Below are positions 26,909 through 35,894 of a stretch of 64,000 nt of DNA, in pieces. The translations under genes were made by a program, and so were the position numbers. The stretch is from NCBI GenBank assembly GCA_900545705.1, contig URAK01000003.1, positions 124,001 through 188,000 on the forward strand, written 5' to 3'. This DNA comes from an uncultured Opitutales bacterium (lineage in GTDB: Bacteria; Verrucomicrobiota; Verrucomicrobiia; Opitutales; Intestinicryptomonadaceae). Each line of letters starts with the position of its first letter. The first letter of the stretch is position 1. The notes under the pieces are model-generated. The model worked only from the letters and a program-made list of their open reading frames with translations. It was not told the origin of the DNA and did no database searches.

Positions 26909-27670
26909 TTAAAAAAGGCTGCCCTGCCGAGCTTCGCTCTCTCCGCGTTCAGGGCGCAATTTTTTTAGAAAACTCTTTCTGTGTTCCTTTGTTGGGCCAA
27001 AAAGCATAAGCGACTGCAAATGTGCCGCCGTTCCGTATCCTTTATGCTTTTCAAAGCCGAATCTCGGATACTTTTCCGACAGTTCCTCCATAAGTCTGTC
27101 GCGGGTGACTTTCGCAACTATCGATGCTGCAGCTATCGCAAGGCTTTGCGCGTCGCCTTTGACAACAGCCATGTGCGAATATGGGAATTTTTTCATTTCC
27201 CTTCCGTCTATCAGAACTTGCGCTTTTGACGCGTCCAGCCCGGACTCTCCAAAAAGCGTGGCTGCCGCCCCGGCAGCGCGAAGATTCAATACGAGCCTTT
27301 CATTTAGCGCCCTTGCGGCACGCGCCATTGCCATTTGCGTCGCAACAAGTATATTTTGCGACTCTATTTCCTCAACACTTGCAAACCCCGCCTCAAAATC
27401 CAAATAGCCCGCAAGCTTTAATTTTTTAAGCTCTTCGTACAGATCTTCCCTGACCTCCCGAGTTAGCTGTTTGGAATCGTTAAGCGCTGAAAGCTGGGAA
27501 ATTAAAGCACCCGACATGTACGCGTCGACCCTTACCGCGACTGCACCAGCGCATACGGGACCCGCAAGAGCCCCGCGGCCGGCCTCGTCTATGCCGAGCA
27601 CATAACTGCGGCCGCCTATATATTCTTTGTCGAAATCGGCGAGCCGCGATATTTTAGAACTCGGCGGCAT
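26909..27670 (-). CDS. rnhB: Ribonuclease HII
   Basis: RNase HII cuts RNA in RNA/DNA hybrids and removes single ribonucleotides from DNA. Length 253. Seen: GIDEAGRGALAGPV (Asp and Glu of the DEDD site, about residues 26-39), LNDSKQLTREVRE, VLIDGREM, and KGDAQSLAIAAASIVAKVTRD with the third and fourth acidic residues, then KHKGYGTAAH. The C-terminal tail (PERGESEARQGSLF) resembles a PIP-box-like Q..LF end, which in some RNase HII proteins binds the sliding clamp; this is an inference. It starts 3 bases after the stop of the upstream GH31 gene and is therefore the last gene of a four-gene operon that begins with RNase HIII. Confidence 0.95.
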   Translation of the reverse strand: MPPSSKISRLADFDKEYIGGRSYVLGIDEAGRGALAGPVCAGAVAVRVDAYMSGALISQLSALNDSKQLTREVREDLYEELKKLKLAGYLDFEAGFASVEEIESQNILVATQMAMARAARALNERLVLNLRAAGAAATLFGESGLDASKAQVLIDGREMKKFPYSHMAVVKGDAQSLAIAAASIVAKVTRDRLMEELSEKYPRFGFEKHKGYGTAAHLQSLMLFGPTKEHRKSFLKKLRPERGESEARQGSLF

Positions 27671-27673
27671 TTT

Positions 27674-29278
27674 TTATTTTATCTTTTCAAAGTACGGAAG
27701 CCTGTCTATCGGAACATCTATCTTTATTTTTTGTCCGCCCTTCCATACTTTGCCAAGGTCGTCTTTCCACTCGCCCGCAGGAAGCATTACTTCACGCGAA
27801 TCCTCCTTAGTCAATACCGGCGCCACGAGATATTTTGGTCCGAGCATAAACTGGTCTTTGCAATTTTCAAAGCCCTGGTTCGGGAATTCATACTCCATAT
27901 GCCTTACAATCGGCTCGCCAGTCTTGGCGGCGTTGTGCGCAAGTTCCAATATGTATGGTCCGAACTGCTTGTGAAGGTTAGCGAACTTCGCGCAAATTTC
28001 GAGGTGCTTCTTGTCGAGTATTCTCCAAGGCGCCACTGAAAATTGCATCATCGGCATCAGCGCATGTACTTGGCACGAGCGCACAATAAGCTTCTGGTCT
28101 ATTTTTGAAGCGTCGATCGGAGTCATATCGGGATTTAGGAACGACCTAAATTCGCCGCCGCCTATCATGTCGGGGCACGTGTACGGATGCCCCAAGAGCC
28201 CCGCTGCGAGCATGTCCGGTATCAACTGCTTTATGCCGTCCCATGAATACGGCTTGTCTTGCAGCCTCTGGACAAGGGGTTGAAGCCCCATTTTCCAGCA
28301 GGCGCGATATTCGTTATAGGGGAAATCGAGCCCCATTTTCGCCCAAGCTTCGCAATAATCGGAAGGGGTCGCGCCTTCATAGAAATCGATATCTCCGGAT
28401 ACAGCGCCTTTGTCGCCGGCGTCGAATTTAAAGCCGTCGACACCATAAAGCTTCTGCATTTTGACAAGTTTGTTTTTTAGATGTTCGCGGGCTTTGGGAT
28501 TTGTGAGGTCGTAGCAAGCGCTTATGCCGTTCCACCACTCTACCATTGCGGGACTCTTTTTGCCCTTTTCTTTGAGGAGCAGACCGGCTTTGTTCAATTC
28601 CCTAAATTCGGGGGAAGCGGGAGAAACAAATGGGCAAATCCAGAACATAACTTTAAATCCCTCCGCATGGAGCTTGTCCATCATTGCCTTGGGATTTGGG
28701 AACTTGTCCACTCTGAAATCAAAGTTGCCGTAATAATTTTGCCAGTTGTCGTCAACCATGAACACCCCGACGGGGAAGCCGTTTTTGATGACATTTTCCG
28801 CGTATTTTTCGATGTCGGCCTGGTTCTGGTTGTACATCAGCTCAATCCATGTGTTGTATTGCGGCATTGAAAAGAAAACCTCTTGAGGAATCGCGCCGGA
28901 AGGCTCGAAATGTATTTTCGACGCCGCAAGATAGGCGTCTTTCAAAGTTTTTCCGGCAGCTACGGGGTTTATTTTTTCGTAGTCGCTCGTGATAGATATT
29001 ACGCCGTTTTTTACCGAGAATTTAAAGGGCTTGTCGCTCCAGATATACCTGCCTTTCGACGACACGAATAGCGGCGCCGACTGGTTAGAATAATTGCTTT
29101 TCGACAAATCCTTTTCGGCAAAGTTATCGTATGGCATATGCGAGCCGAAAAATGTTCCGGCCCCCCACCATTTTTCGCCCTCCAACGGCGTTATTACGGA
29201 AGTATAAGTTTCGGCATATGCCACACCTGCAAGGGCTGCGGCTCCCAAAAGTAAAAGAGATTTCATCTTCATAATCAT
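27674..29278 (-). CDS. Secreted GH31-family glycosidase (copy A)
   Basis: GH31 enzymes are retaining alpha-glycosidases. The preferred start is ATG 29278, giving 534 residues with a signal peptide (KSLLLLGAAALAGVAYA); ATG 29272 or 29266 are equally possible. Seen: VGVFMVDDNWQNYYGNFDF, FWICPFVSP, GFKFDAGD with the catalytic nucleophile Asp (about 286), RLQDKPYSWDG with the likely acid/base Asp (about 341), and GHPYTCPDMIGGG. FKFDAGD and the overall short form resemble the MYORG-like GH31 branch, some members of which act on alpha-galactosides, so the substrate may not be a glucoside. It is a close paralogue of the next gene upstream (copy B, 7 bases away) and lies in a tight operon with RNase H genes. 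Confidence 0.88.
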   Translation of the reverse strand: MIMKMKSLLLLGAAALAGVAYAETYTSVITPLEGEKWWGAGTFFGSHMPYDNFAEKDLSKSNYSNQSAPLFVSSKGRYIWSDKPFKFSVKNGVISITSDYEKINPVAAGKTLKDAYLAASKIHFEPSGAIPQEVFFSMPQYNTWIELMYNQNQADIEKYAENVIKNGFPVGVFMVDDNWQNYYGNFDFRVDKFPNPKAMMDKLHAEGFKVMFWICPFVSPASPEFRELNKAGLLLKEKGKKSPAMVEWWNGISACYDLTNPKAREHLKNKLVKMQKLYGVDGFKFDAGDKGAVSGDIDFYEGATPSDYCEAWAKMGLDFPYNEYRACWKMGLQPLVQRLQDKPYSWDGIKQLIPDMLAAGLLGHPYTCPDMIGGGEFRSFLNPDMTPIDASKIDQKLIVRSCQVHALMPMMQFSVAPWRILDKKHLEICAKFANLHKQFGPYILELAHNAAKTGEPIVRHMEYEFPNQGFENCKDQFMLGPKYLVAPVLTKEDSREVMLPAGEWKDDLGKVWKGGQKIKIDVPIDRLPYFEKIK

Positions 29279-29291
29279 AGACAATTTTGGA

Positions 29292-30881
29292 TTATTTAAT
29301 TTTTTCGAAGTACGGGAGTCTTTCTATTGGGGCTGATACTTTTATCGTCGCCGGCCCTTTTACCACGTTGCCGAGATCGTCCTTCCACTCGCCCGCAGGA
29401 ATCATTACTTCGCGCTCGTCGGCTTCGGTTATTATTGGAGCCACAAGATACTTGGGACCGAGCATAAATTGGTCTTTGCAGTTTTCAAAGCCCTGGTTCG
29501 GAAATTCGTACTCCATATAGCGGACTATCGGCTCTCCGGTTTTTGAGGCGTTGCGCGCAAGCTCCAAAATGTACGGCCCGAATTTTTCGTGAAGTTGGGC
29601 AAATTTTCTGCAAATTTCCATATTCTTTTTAGAGAGCACGCGCCACGGAGCAACTGAGAACTGCATCATCGGCATCAGCGCATGGGCCTGACACGAACGG
29701 ACTATCAGTTTTTCGTCCAATTCCGCCCCCGGTTGGAAAGATACATAGTCGCCGCCGCCTATCATATCCGGGCAAGTGTACGGGTATCCCATTATTCCGG
29801 CCGCGAGCATGTCGGGGATTATCTGGCGCAGATCTTTCCAAGTGTGGTGCTTGTCCTGCAAGCGCAACACGACCGGCTGTCCTCCCATTCTCGCATTAGC
29901 CCTGAATTCATTGTAGGGGAAGTCGAGGGCAAATTTTGACCATTCGTGGGTGTAGTCCACGGGAATTTGACCGGGCTTGTTGAATTTAAAATCGCCGACT
30001 ACAAATTTAGTGTCGCCGGCATCAAATTTAAAGCCGTGCATGCCGTATTTTTTCTGCATATCCCTGAGCGTACCTTTAAGAGATTCCGCCGCTTCGGGTT
30101 TGGTGAGGTCGTAAGCGGCGCTGTATCCGCTCCACCAATGGAGAATTCCAGGGCTCTTGCGCGATTTGCGCATAATCAAAAGCCCTTTGCTTTTAAGGTC
30201 GCGGTATTCAGCCGAATCGGGCGCTACGAAGGGCCCTACCCAAAGCAATGTCTTAAAGCCCATGCCGTTTATCTTGTCGAACATGGCCTTCGGGTCGGTA
30301 AACGCCTCCGGGCGGAATTCGTAATTGCCCTGGTATTTTTGCCAGCCGCCGTCTATCATAAATACCCCTATTGGGAATTTGTTCTTTATGATGTCGTCGG
30401 CGTATTTTTCTATGCCCTTTTGGTTTTGGTCGCGCTGGAGTTCAATCCACGTATTGTATTGGGGTTCTGAGAAGAAAATCTCGGGCGGGATTGTCCCCGA
30501 CGGCGGAAAATGTTTTTTTGCTGCCGCCAAGAAAGCTTCTTTTAGTGTCTTGCCGGCGCGTACGGGCTTTACCTCCTCGTAATCGGAAGTTATTGTAATT
30601 TCGCCCTCCTTTACAGAGAATTTAAAGGGTTTGTCGCTCCATATGTACCTGCCCTTTGACGATACGAATAGAGGGTCTGCCTGATTCGAAAAATTGGATT
30701 TGCCTATGTCTTTTTCGGCAAAGTCCGTGTACGGCATATATTGTCCAAAGAAATTGGCGCCGCCCCACCAATACTCGCCGTCGAGGGATTTTATTTTCGA
30801 TACATGCGACTCGCCGAATGCGGAAAGCGCAAAGGCGGCAGACGCTATCGCCGCAATGATTTTTATTTCGGAGTTTATCAT
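29292..30881 (-). CDS. Secreted GH31-family glycosidase (copy B)
   Basis: Tandem paralogue of copy A, 529 residues, with its own signal peptide (KIIAAIASAAFALSAFG). It keeps the same architecture: WWGGANFFGQYMPYTDFAEKD, IGVFMIDGGWQKYQGNYEF, FKFDAGD with the nucleophile Asp, LRLQDKHHTWKDL with the acid/base Asp, and GYPYTCPDMIGGG. Long stretches near the C-terminus are identical to copy A, for example FPNQGFENCKDQFMLGPKYL, while the central part (about 200-330) differs in loops, so the two may have different specificity. Starts 11 bases after the RNase HIII stop and ends 13 bases before copy A. Confidence 0.88.
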   Translation of the reverse strand: MINSEIKIIAAIASAAFALSAFGESHVSKIKSLDGEYWWGGANFFGQYMPYTDFAEKDIGKSNFSNQADPLFVSSKGRYIWSDKPFKFSVKEGEITITSDYEEVKPVRAGKTLKEAFLAAAKKHFPPSGTIPPEIFFSEPQYNTWIELQRDQNQKGIEKYADDIIKNKFPIGVFMIDGGWQKYQGNYEFRPEAFTDPKAMFDKINGMGFKTLLWVGPFVAPDSAEYRDLKSKGLLIMRKSRKSPGILHWWSGYSAAYDLTKPEAAESLKGTLRDMQKKYGMHGFKFDAGDTKFVVGDFKFNKPGQIPVDYTHEWSKFALDFPYNEFRANARMGGQPVVLRLQDKHHTWKDLRQIIPDMLAAGIMGYPYTCPDMIGGGDYVSFQPGAELDEKLIVRSCQAHALMPMMQFSVAPWRVLSKKNMEICRKFAQLHEKFGPYILELARNASKTGEPIVRYMEYEFPNQGFENCKDQFMLGPKYLVAPIITEADEREVMIPAGEWKDDLGNVVKGPATIKVSAPIERLPYFEKIK

Positions 30882-30892
30882 ATTTATTACCG

Positions 30893-31843
30893 TTATTTTT
30901 TAGCTTCCGCGACCGCCTCCGCGGCCGTCTTAAAGTGAAGTTTTGCAAATTTTTTAAGCGCGTCAGCGCCAAATTTTCTGACAATTTCCACTGCCTGGGC
31001 CCTGGCCTCACTGCCGGAACCTTTTAACAATTTGGCGCCGAATTCGTCGGAAAGTTTTTTCAAGCTATATATATAAGTGGCGCGGGCGATAATCGAAGCC
31101 GCCGCAACGACCGGGTCGGATTCTGCCTTCGTTTCCATTTTTAGCTCAAAACCCGGGATTGAAAGCTGTTTTTGGACGAGCGGCTGCTTAGTAAACTGGT
31201 CGAGCATACCCCACCCCACATGCCGCACTTCAAGCGCGCTTTTAATGGACTGCGCATGCATCCACGCCAGCAGCTTATTCAGATTCCGCCCGAATTTTAT
31301 ATAAAGGGCGTTGTACTTTTCCATTCCCGCGTACGAAACCTTTGCAACTACCCCTTTTGTCTGTTTTATCATGCGCGCCATCTGCAATACGGCGTTGTCG
31401 CTCGTCACTTTTTTCGACTCTTTCAAGCCCTTGTCAATCCAGAGCTTTACGGCGTCGGAATCCGCCACTACGCACGCCGAAACGAGAGGCCCAAAGAGAT
31501 CTCCCTTCCCGCTTTCGTCAATCCCAGCATGGGGCTCGAACCACTCGGGGTGCGAGAGGAACTCGTAGCCCATCTCAACCACGCCAGTTATCTCGGGTTC
31601 GAGCACAAATTGCACAAAGCTTTCCGTCCCCTTCCCCTGCACAACGAGCTTTCCGGAGTTGTAAGCAACAACATTCACGTCAGGCCCTTTGTATGCAAAG
31701 CGAGAGTAATCGACCTTATACGGCGCCCACAAATGCCTGTCCAGCCATTTGTCGAGCTTCTCCATCTGCGCGTCAGTAAGAGACTTTGTGTATAAAGTCT
31801 TTTTTACCGGTTCGTCGGATATGCTCTTTTTTTTGGCGGCCAT
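30893..31843 (-). CDS. rnhC: Ribonuclease HIII
   Basis: RNase HIII degrades RNA in RNA/DNA hybrids and differs from RNase HII by an N-terminal TBP-like substrate-binding domain. Length 316. Seen: the N-terminal domain at about 15-95 (YTKSLTDAQMEKLDKWLD, VVAYNSGKLVVQGKG), then the catalytic part with GIDESGKGDLFGPLVSACVV (DEDE-type site), WMHAQS, and KAESDPVVAAASIIARATYI. It leads a minus-strand operon, followed 11 bases later by a GH31 gene and, two genes on, by RNase HII. Genomes that carry both RNase HII and HIII are known, but they are rarely so close. Confidence 0.94.
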   Translation of the reverse strand: MAAKKKSISDEPVKKTLYTKSLTDAQMEKLDKWLDRHLWAPYKVDYSRFAYKGPDVNVVAYNSGKLVVQGKGTESFVQFVLEPEITGVVEMGYEFLSHPEWFEPHAGIDESGKGDLFGPLVSACVVADSDAVKLWIDKGLKESKKVTSDNAVLQMARMIKQTKGVVAKVSYAGMEKYNALYIKFGRNLNKLLAWMHAQSIKSALEVRHVGWGMLDQFTKQPLVQKQLSIPGFELKMETKAESDPVVAAASIIARATYIYSLKKLSDEFGAKLLKGSGSEARAQAVEIVRKFGADALKKFAKLHFKTAAEAVAEAKK

Positions 31844-32088
31844 TTGTATGGTATTGCTAATTGTAAGAATTTAGTGTAGCCCCCGGCGCAGAAGCCCGCC
31901 GGTCGCAAAACGATTTGTATTATCGCAAATTATTTTACCCGACTTCAAGCCCTATTTTTTAAATTGCCCGATAAAAAATGCGCAATCTGGAGGAAATAAT
32001 AGCTTTTGCGCAATCCGAAAATTCTTGAACTTTTAGGAAAATTTTGCGAATATGGAGGTAAATGGGGATTAATTTTGAGGAATAATAT

Positions 32089-33648
32089 ATGAGCAAATCC
32101 ATACTTATAGTTATTTGCGATTTTCTTGTCCTGAGCCTGATTAGCCTTGTAAACTTTGAAGATATGCCTTCGGCAACCCAGGAGGATAAACAGAAAGAAG
32201 AGGCGATTGTCGTCAAGAGTTTCGCAGACGCGCAAATGGTGGACCTATTAAAAATGTCGCTCGACAGCGAGCGGGAAAAGCGGGAAGCCTTAAAGTCGGA
32301 CGTCGAAAAGCTCTCGCAAGCCGCGAAAGAGAGCCTGGAACAGTCGGACAAGCAGCAAAAAATAATTGCCGCCCGCGAAAAGCAGCTTGAAGAAATGCGC
32401 CTTACAAAAGAGTCGGTCGAGCGTGAAAAGCTTACCATTCTCCAAAAGAGCAAAGAACTTGAAAAACGCGTCTCGGCGAGCGAGACGAGAAACGCAGCCC
32501 TGCAAATGGAAATCCTCAGCGCGAGCGAAAAACTCGAAAAATCCGCCCAAGAGAGGATTGATTTGCAAAAGAAGCTCGGAGATATGCGCGAAACCGACGT
32601 TGCTGCGCGAATGAAACTTGAAAGCGTCCAAGCCGAGCTGAAACAAAACAAGGAAAACCTCGAGCGCCTGCGCAAGGAAAGCGAATCGCTAAAGCTCGAA
32701 AACAAGGCGATAGAAGCCGAAAAAAGAGCTCTTGCAACACAGCTTGAAGTTGCGTCCACAAAAACGCAAATCTACGAGGAAAATTTGAAAAGAGCCCAGG
32801 CGCTTGTAGATATCGAAAAGACGGAAAAGACAAAAATACTTGTCCACGCCGACAAGCTTGCAGCCGGTGTAAACGAGCTTGCTTCCACCCAAAAGCAGAT
32901 GGCAAACTCGCAAAAGGAGATTACAAAACAGGTAAAAGACCTCCGCCCGCAAACGCCTTCGGAAATATTTTCCCAAATCAAGTCGTCGCTCGTAAATATA
33001 ACATTTACGCATACGCGCAAAGGCCTTCTTGGCGAATCAGTGACAAAAACTGAATTGCGCAGCGTGCCGATTAAAATAGACGGCAAATATTGGCTCGCAT
33101 TTTCCGCCGACTCAACCTCTCTTGCCCCGGTTCAAAATAAATATTTTCCGCCGGAGAAAATGTCGGTTTCGGTATCGGGAAATTCTTACAGGTTCGAGCC
33201 GTTGGCAGTATACTCTCTCGCGAACGATCCAAGGCTTTTGGCGATTCAAGTCCCCGCTGAGTTTATAGAAAAGGAAAAAATAGAGCCGCTCATTCCAGCA
33301 TCAAATTTCTTCCGCTTCCCTGAATGCATTGTTGTAAACTCTAAAGATTTGTATTACGGGCAAGTTCCGTTTAGGGCAGATTTTAAAAACCAGTCGTACG
33401 CGCGGCTTGATGTCGGACTTTTGCAGTCAATCTTCGGGACTTTTGCGCCGGCCTCCGGAGACATCGTAATTTCGAGGAGCGGCGAATTTTTGGGATTTAT
33501 GACCGAGGGCGACATAGCCGCGCTTGTTTCGCAGCTAAAAACGGCGTCGAGCTTATCTATGGGCGCCAAATATACGCCGGCTGCCGCAAATATCTTTGTA
33601 AACTCAATTTCCCACAGGGTGCGCGCAATTCCATACTCCCTAAAATAA
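32089..33648 (+). CDS. Membrane-anchored long coiled-coil protein with a C-terminal beta-rich domain
   Basis: Unrecognised family, 519 residues. ATG 32089 has GAGGA about 10 bases upstream. Residues 4-21 (SILIVICDFLVLSLISLV) form a single membrane anchor. About 40-265 is an uninterrupted Glu/Lys/Leu/Ala-rich coiled coil with clear heptads (EREKREALKSDVEKL, EKQLEEMRLTKESVE). About 275-519 is a globular, beta-rich domain (IFSQIKSSLVNITFTHT, YWLAFSADSTSLAP, DIVISRSGEFLGFMTEGD). The order of strands faintly recalls trypsin-like peptidases, but no His-Asp-Ser triad is visible. It stands alone, divergent from the RNase HIII operon, with its own terminator. A structural envelope role is conceivable. 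Confidence 0.75.
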   Translation: MSKSILIVICDFLVLSLISLVNFEDMPSATQEDKQKEEAIVVKSFADAQMVDLLKMSLDSEREKREALKSDVEKLSQAAKESLEQSDKQQKIIAAREKQLEEMRLTKESVEREKLTILQKSKELEKRVSASETRNAALQMEILSASEKLEKSAQERIDLQKKLGDMRETDVAARMKLESVQAELKQNKENLERLRKESESLKLENKAIEAEKRALATQLEVASTKTQIYEENLKRAQALVDIEKTEKTKILVHADKLAAGVNELASTQKQMANSQKEITKQVKDLRPQTPSEIFSQIKSSLVNITFTHTRKGLLGESVTKTELRSVPIKIDGKYWLAFSADSTSLAPVQNKYFPPEKMSVSVSGNSYRFEPLAVYSLANDPRLLAIQVPAEFIEKEKIEPLIPASNFFRFPECIVVNSKDLYYGQVPFRADFKNQSYARLDVGLLQSIFGTFAPASGDIVISRSGEFLGFMTEGDIAALVSQLKTASSLSMGAKYTPAAANIFVNSISHRVRAIPYSLK

Positions 33649-33975
33649 CCATAAGCGTAAAAATTTTTTGCGACAAAAACATTGCCCGGAAAATTTCCGG
33701 GCTTTTTTGTATTTGAAACATTCCGGCATTTCCCCTAAAAAACCTTAAACTCCGAAAGATAAATTTAAGCAATTGATTGGCGTGCCTCTATAAAGTTTTA
33801 ATCTCCGCAAGACCGCAAAAGTGTTGGACACCACGTCGAAATTTGGACATGCCGGCGCAAAAGCGGCTGCACGCGCACTCAACAAAACCAGAAGCCCCAA
33901 TATTGCCCGTATGCGCAAAGCAACAAAGCAGAGCTCATTTACACTGCAATTTCCCGTTTTGGGAAAGGTAAAATT
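33649..33975. other. Intergenic region between convergent genes
   Basis: These 327 bases contain the terminator at 33684-33708. No convincing gene is seen in the remaining sequence; a 64-codon open frame there has no family features. Confidence 0.4.
33684..33708 (+). terminator. Rho-independent terminator of the coiled-coil gene
   Basis: GCCCGGAAA and TTTCCGGGC form a 9-bp stem (33684-33692 with 33694-33702), followed by six T. It lies 36 bases after the stop. Confidence 0.9.
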
Positions 33976-35097
33976 TTAGGGAATTATCCACTCGTAGTGG
34001 TATCTTGAAAGCATGCGAGCCCCCGTCTTTGTCACGGCAACTGTATCTTCTATTCTGCAACCGCCGATACCCCTATAATAGAGACCCGGCTCAACTGTCA
34101 CTACATTGCCTGCGCGCAAAATACATTTGCGGGCACCCAGCGATGGAGCCTCATGAACGTCTAGGCCCACACCATGGCCGGTCGAATGGAAGAAGCCGCA
34201 CCAGCCGTCTTTCGAGGCCTTTGTTTCATATCCGTTTTCCGCAAAAAAGTCTTTCACATGCGAATGTATTTGCGCCCCGTCGGCCCCTTCCGATATGCAC
34301 GAGAGCGCGATTGCCTGGGCGTCCAGTACAGTCTCAACAAGGTGCGCCTGCTTGGCGGAAGGCTCGCCTTTAAGGAAAGTACGCGTCATATCGCCATAAT
34401 ATCCAGATTTTTTCAATCGCGGAAAAATATCCATGACGATTAGCGAATTTGCCCTGACTACCCCCGACCCCTCGCAGTGCGGGTCGCACGCGTCGTTGCC
34501 CGCGGCGACAATCGTGTGCATGGAATCGGCTCCGAGCGATAGCGCCGCACGCTCTATCTCGGAGCGCAAGAATTCGCAAGTCAGCGGTTTTGACTCGAAA
34601 AACAGCCGCCCGCGGTTTATTTTTGAAAGCCTCAAAATTTCCTCTGCGATTTCAAACCCCGCCGATGCGGCTGAATTGGCTCGCGTTATTTCGCCAAGTT
34701 CATATTCGCTTTTTATGGCGCGGTCGCAAAAAAATGGCGATTCTGCTATTTCTATGTCAAAACCCGCTTCCAATAGATCTCTATAAAATTTGGAGGGAAA
34801 ATTCTCAGGAACGCTAAGGGCGGAAATTTTTTTCGATTTTAATACCGAGCAGAGTGCGGAAAATTCCGAGTACTGCATTTTTTTGCGCGCGCAAACTTCG
34901 GAAATATCGAATATTTCGTCGAATTTGGAGCCGCGCAACGCCCTTCCCGCCTCCAACGGGCTGAGCAAAGCGCATCTTTTCCCGCCGAGCGTGAATGCGA
35001 AAAACGGGTCCGGGATTTGGATTCCGGAAAAATATAAAATATTGGCGTCGCATTCGGAACTGCCCCGCAATAGAATTTCCCTCTTTTTTCGATTCAT
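33976..35097 (-). CDS. M24 family metallopeptidase (Xaa-Pro aminopeptidase-like)
   Basis: Pita-bread-fold dimetal peptidase of the Xaa-Pro aminopeptidase/prolidase group, 373 residues from ATG 35097 (MNRKKREILLRG); the frame extends to 35148 but the internal ATG fits better. An N-terminal creatinase-like domain (about 1-130) is followed by the catalytic domain (about 135-373). Seen metal ligands: Asp in VMDIFPRLK, Asp in YYGDMTRTF, His in FHSTGHGVGLDVHEAP, Glu in VTVEPGLYY and Glu in CRIEDTVAVT. The set is complete, so an active enzyme is expected, releasing N-terminal residues before proline or splitting dipeptides. It is divergent from the DUF192 lipoprotein gene; the two starts are about 45 bases apart. 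Confidence 0.9.
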   Translation of the reverse strand: MNRKKREILLRGSSECDANILYFSGIQIPDPFFAFTLGGKRCALLSPLEAGRALRGSKFDEIFDISEVCARKKMQYSEFSALCSVLKSKKISALSVPENFPSKFYRDLLEAGFDIEIAESPFFCDRAIKSEYELGEITRANSAASAGFEIAEEILRLSKINRGRLFFESKPLTCEFLRSEIERAALSLGADSMHTIVAAGNDACDPHCEGSGVVRANSLIVMDIFPRLKKSGYYGDMTRTFLKGEPSAKQAHLVETVLDAQAIALSCISEGADGAQIHSHVKDFFAENGYETKASKDGWCGFFHSTGHGVGLDVHEAPSLGARKCILRAGNVVTVEPGLYYRGIGGCRIEDTVAVTKTGARMLSRYHYEWIIP

Positions 35098-35142
35098 TGA
35101 AATTATTGTTGCGCATCTATTTTGTTTATACAAATTAAAAAT

Positions 35143-35637
35143 ATGCAAATTATCGACTTTTTTAACATTCGCAAATTGGCCCTGTGCGGGGCGATATTTG
35201 CTTCGATTCTATGCGGCTGCCGCGACACCCCTCCAGAACCTGCCGCCTTCGACACCGAATTTGAAATGGCCGTCGGCGGAAAGCCATTTAAGGCGGAGAT
35301 AGCCCTATCTGATGCCGAAAAGGCAAAAGGGCTAATGTTCAGGGAAAGCCTGGCGGAAAACGGAGGAATGATATTTGTTTACGATACCCCCCAGCGCGTC
35401 TCTTTTTGGATGAAAAACACAAAAATCCCGCTCGACTTGGCGCTATTTACCGCCGACGGAACGCTCGTAGAAGTAAAAAAGCTGTATCCCAATAACCTTG
35501 ACGCTGTGAGGTCGTCGCGCGGCGACATTTTATATTGCCTTGAAATGAACGCGGGCTGGTTCTCTAAAAATTCAATATTTCCCCCGGCAAAACTCGATAT
35601 GGCTAAGCTAAAAACCGCCATAGACGCAAGAAAATGA
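35143..35637 (+). CDS. DUF192 lipoprotein
   Basis: From ATG 35143 the protein has 164 residues: a lipoprotein signal (KLALCGAIFASILCGC, with the lipid-bearing Cys in LCGC), then a DUF192 domain at about 38-160. Seen: FKAEIALSDAEKAKGLMFRESL, GGMIFVYDTPQRVSFWMKNTKIPLD and ILYCLEMNAGWF, the usual blocks of the family. DUF192 proteins are small envelope or periplasmic beta proteins of unknown biochemical role. It overlaps the next small gene by 4 bases (ATGA), and that gene overlaps mnmE, so all three are probably cotranslated. Confidence 0.88.
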   Translation: MQIIDFFNIRKLALCGAIFASILCGCRDTPPEPAAFDTEFEMAVGGKPFKAEIALSDAEKAKGLMFRESLAENGGMIFVYDTPQRVSFWMKNTKIPLDLALFTADGTLVEVKKLYPNNLDAVRSSRGDILYCLEMNAGWFSKNSIFPPAKLDMAKLKTAIDARK

Positions 35638-35894
35638 CTAAATTATCAAAACGCTCAAAATTTTTAATTATTGTCTTTTCGCTAATAGTCTCCGCCTGCG
35701 TCTATGTTGCATGTTGCACAAGCTTCTACTCAAAAATGACTCCGTGGCAGCTTGAACAAAAAATAGATCCCGACGCAAAAACGGGCTTAACCAAGCTAAA
35801 AGCGCACATAGATTCGGCGACCATCGCAGGAATCGCCTTTTGCGCAACCGCAATTTTATCGTTTGCCGCGTTAAAAAAATTCGCAAAAAAATGA
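35634..35894 (+). CDS. Small two-helix membrane protein, unknown function
   Basis: A protein of 86 residues with two hydrophobic segments, about 10-30 (FLIIVFSLIVSACVYVACC) and 62-80 (TIAGIAFCATAILSFAAL), joined by a polar loop of about 30 residues and ending in basic residues (KKFAKK). The first segment has Cys residues, but the context is not a convincing lipobox. It overlaps the DUF192 gene by 4 bases and mnmE by 4 bases, which supports its being a real translated gene. No family recognised. Confidence 0.7.
   Translation: MTKLSKRSKFLIIVFSLIVSACVYVACCTSFYSKMTPWQLEQKIDPDAKTGLTKLKAHIDSATIAGIAFCATAILSFAALKKFAKK

Noticed and set aside
33777..33971. 64-codon open frame between convergent genes
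   Set aside because: Short, no family features and lies in a terminator region.
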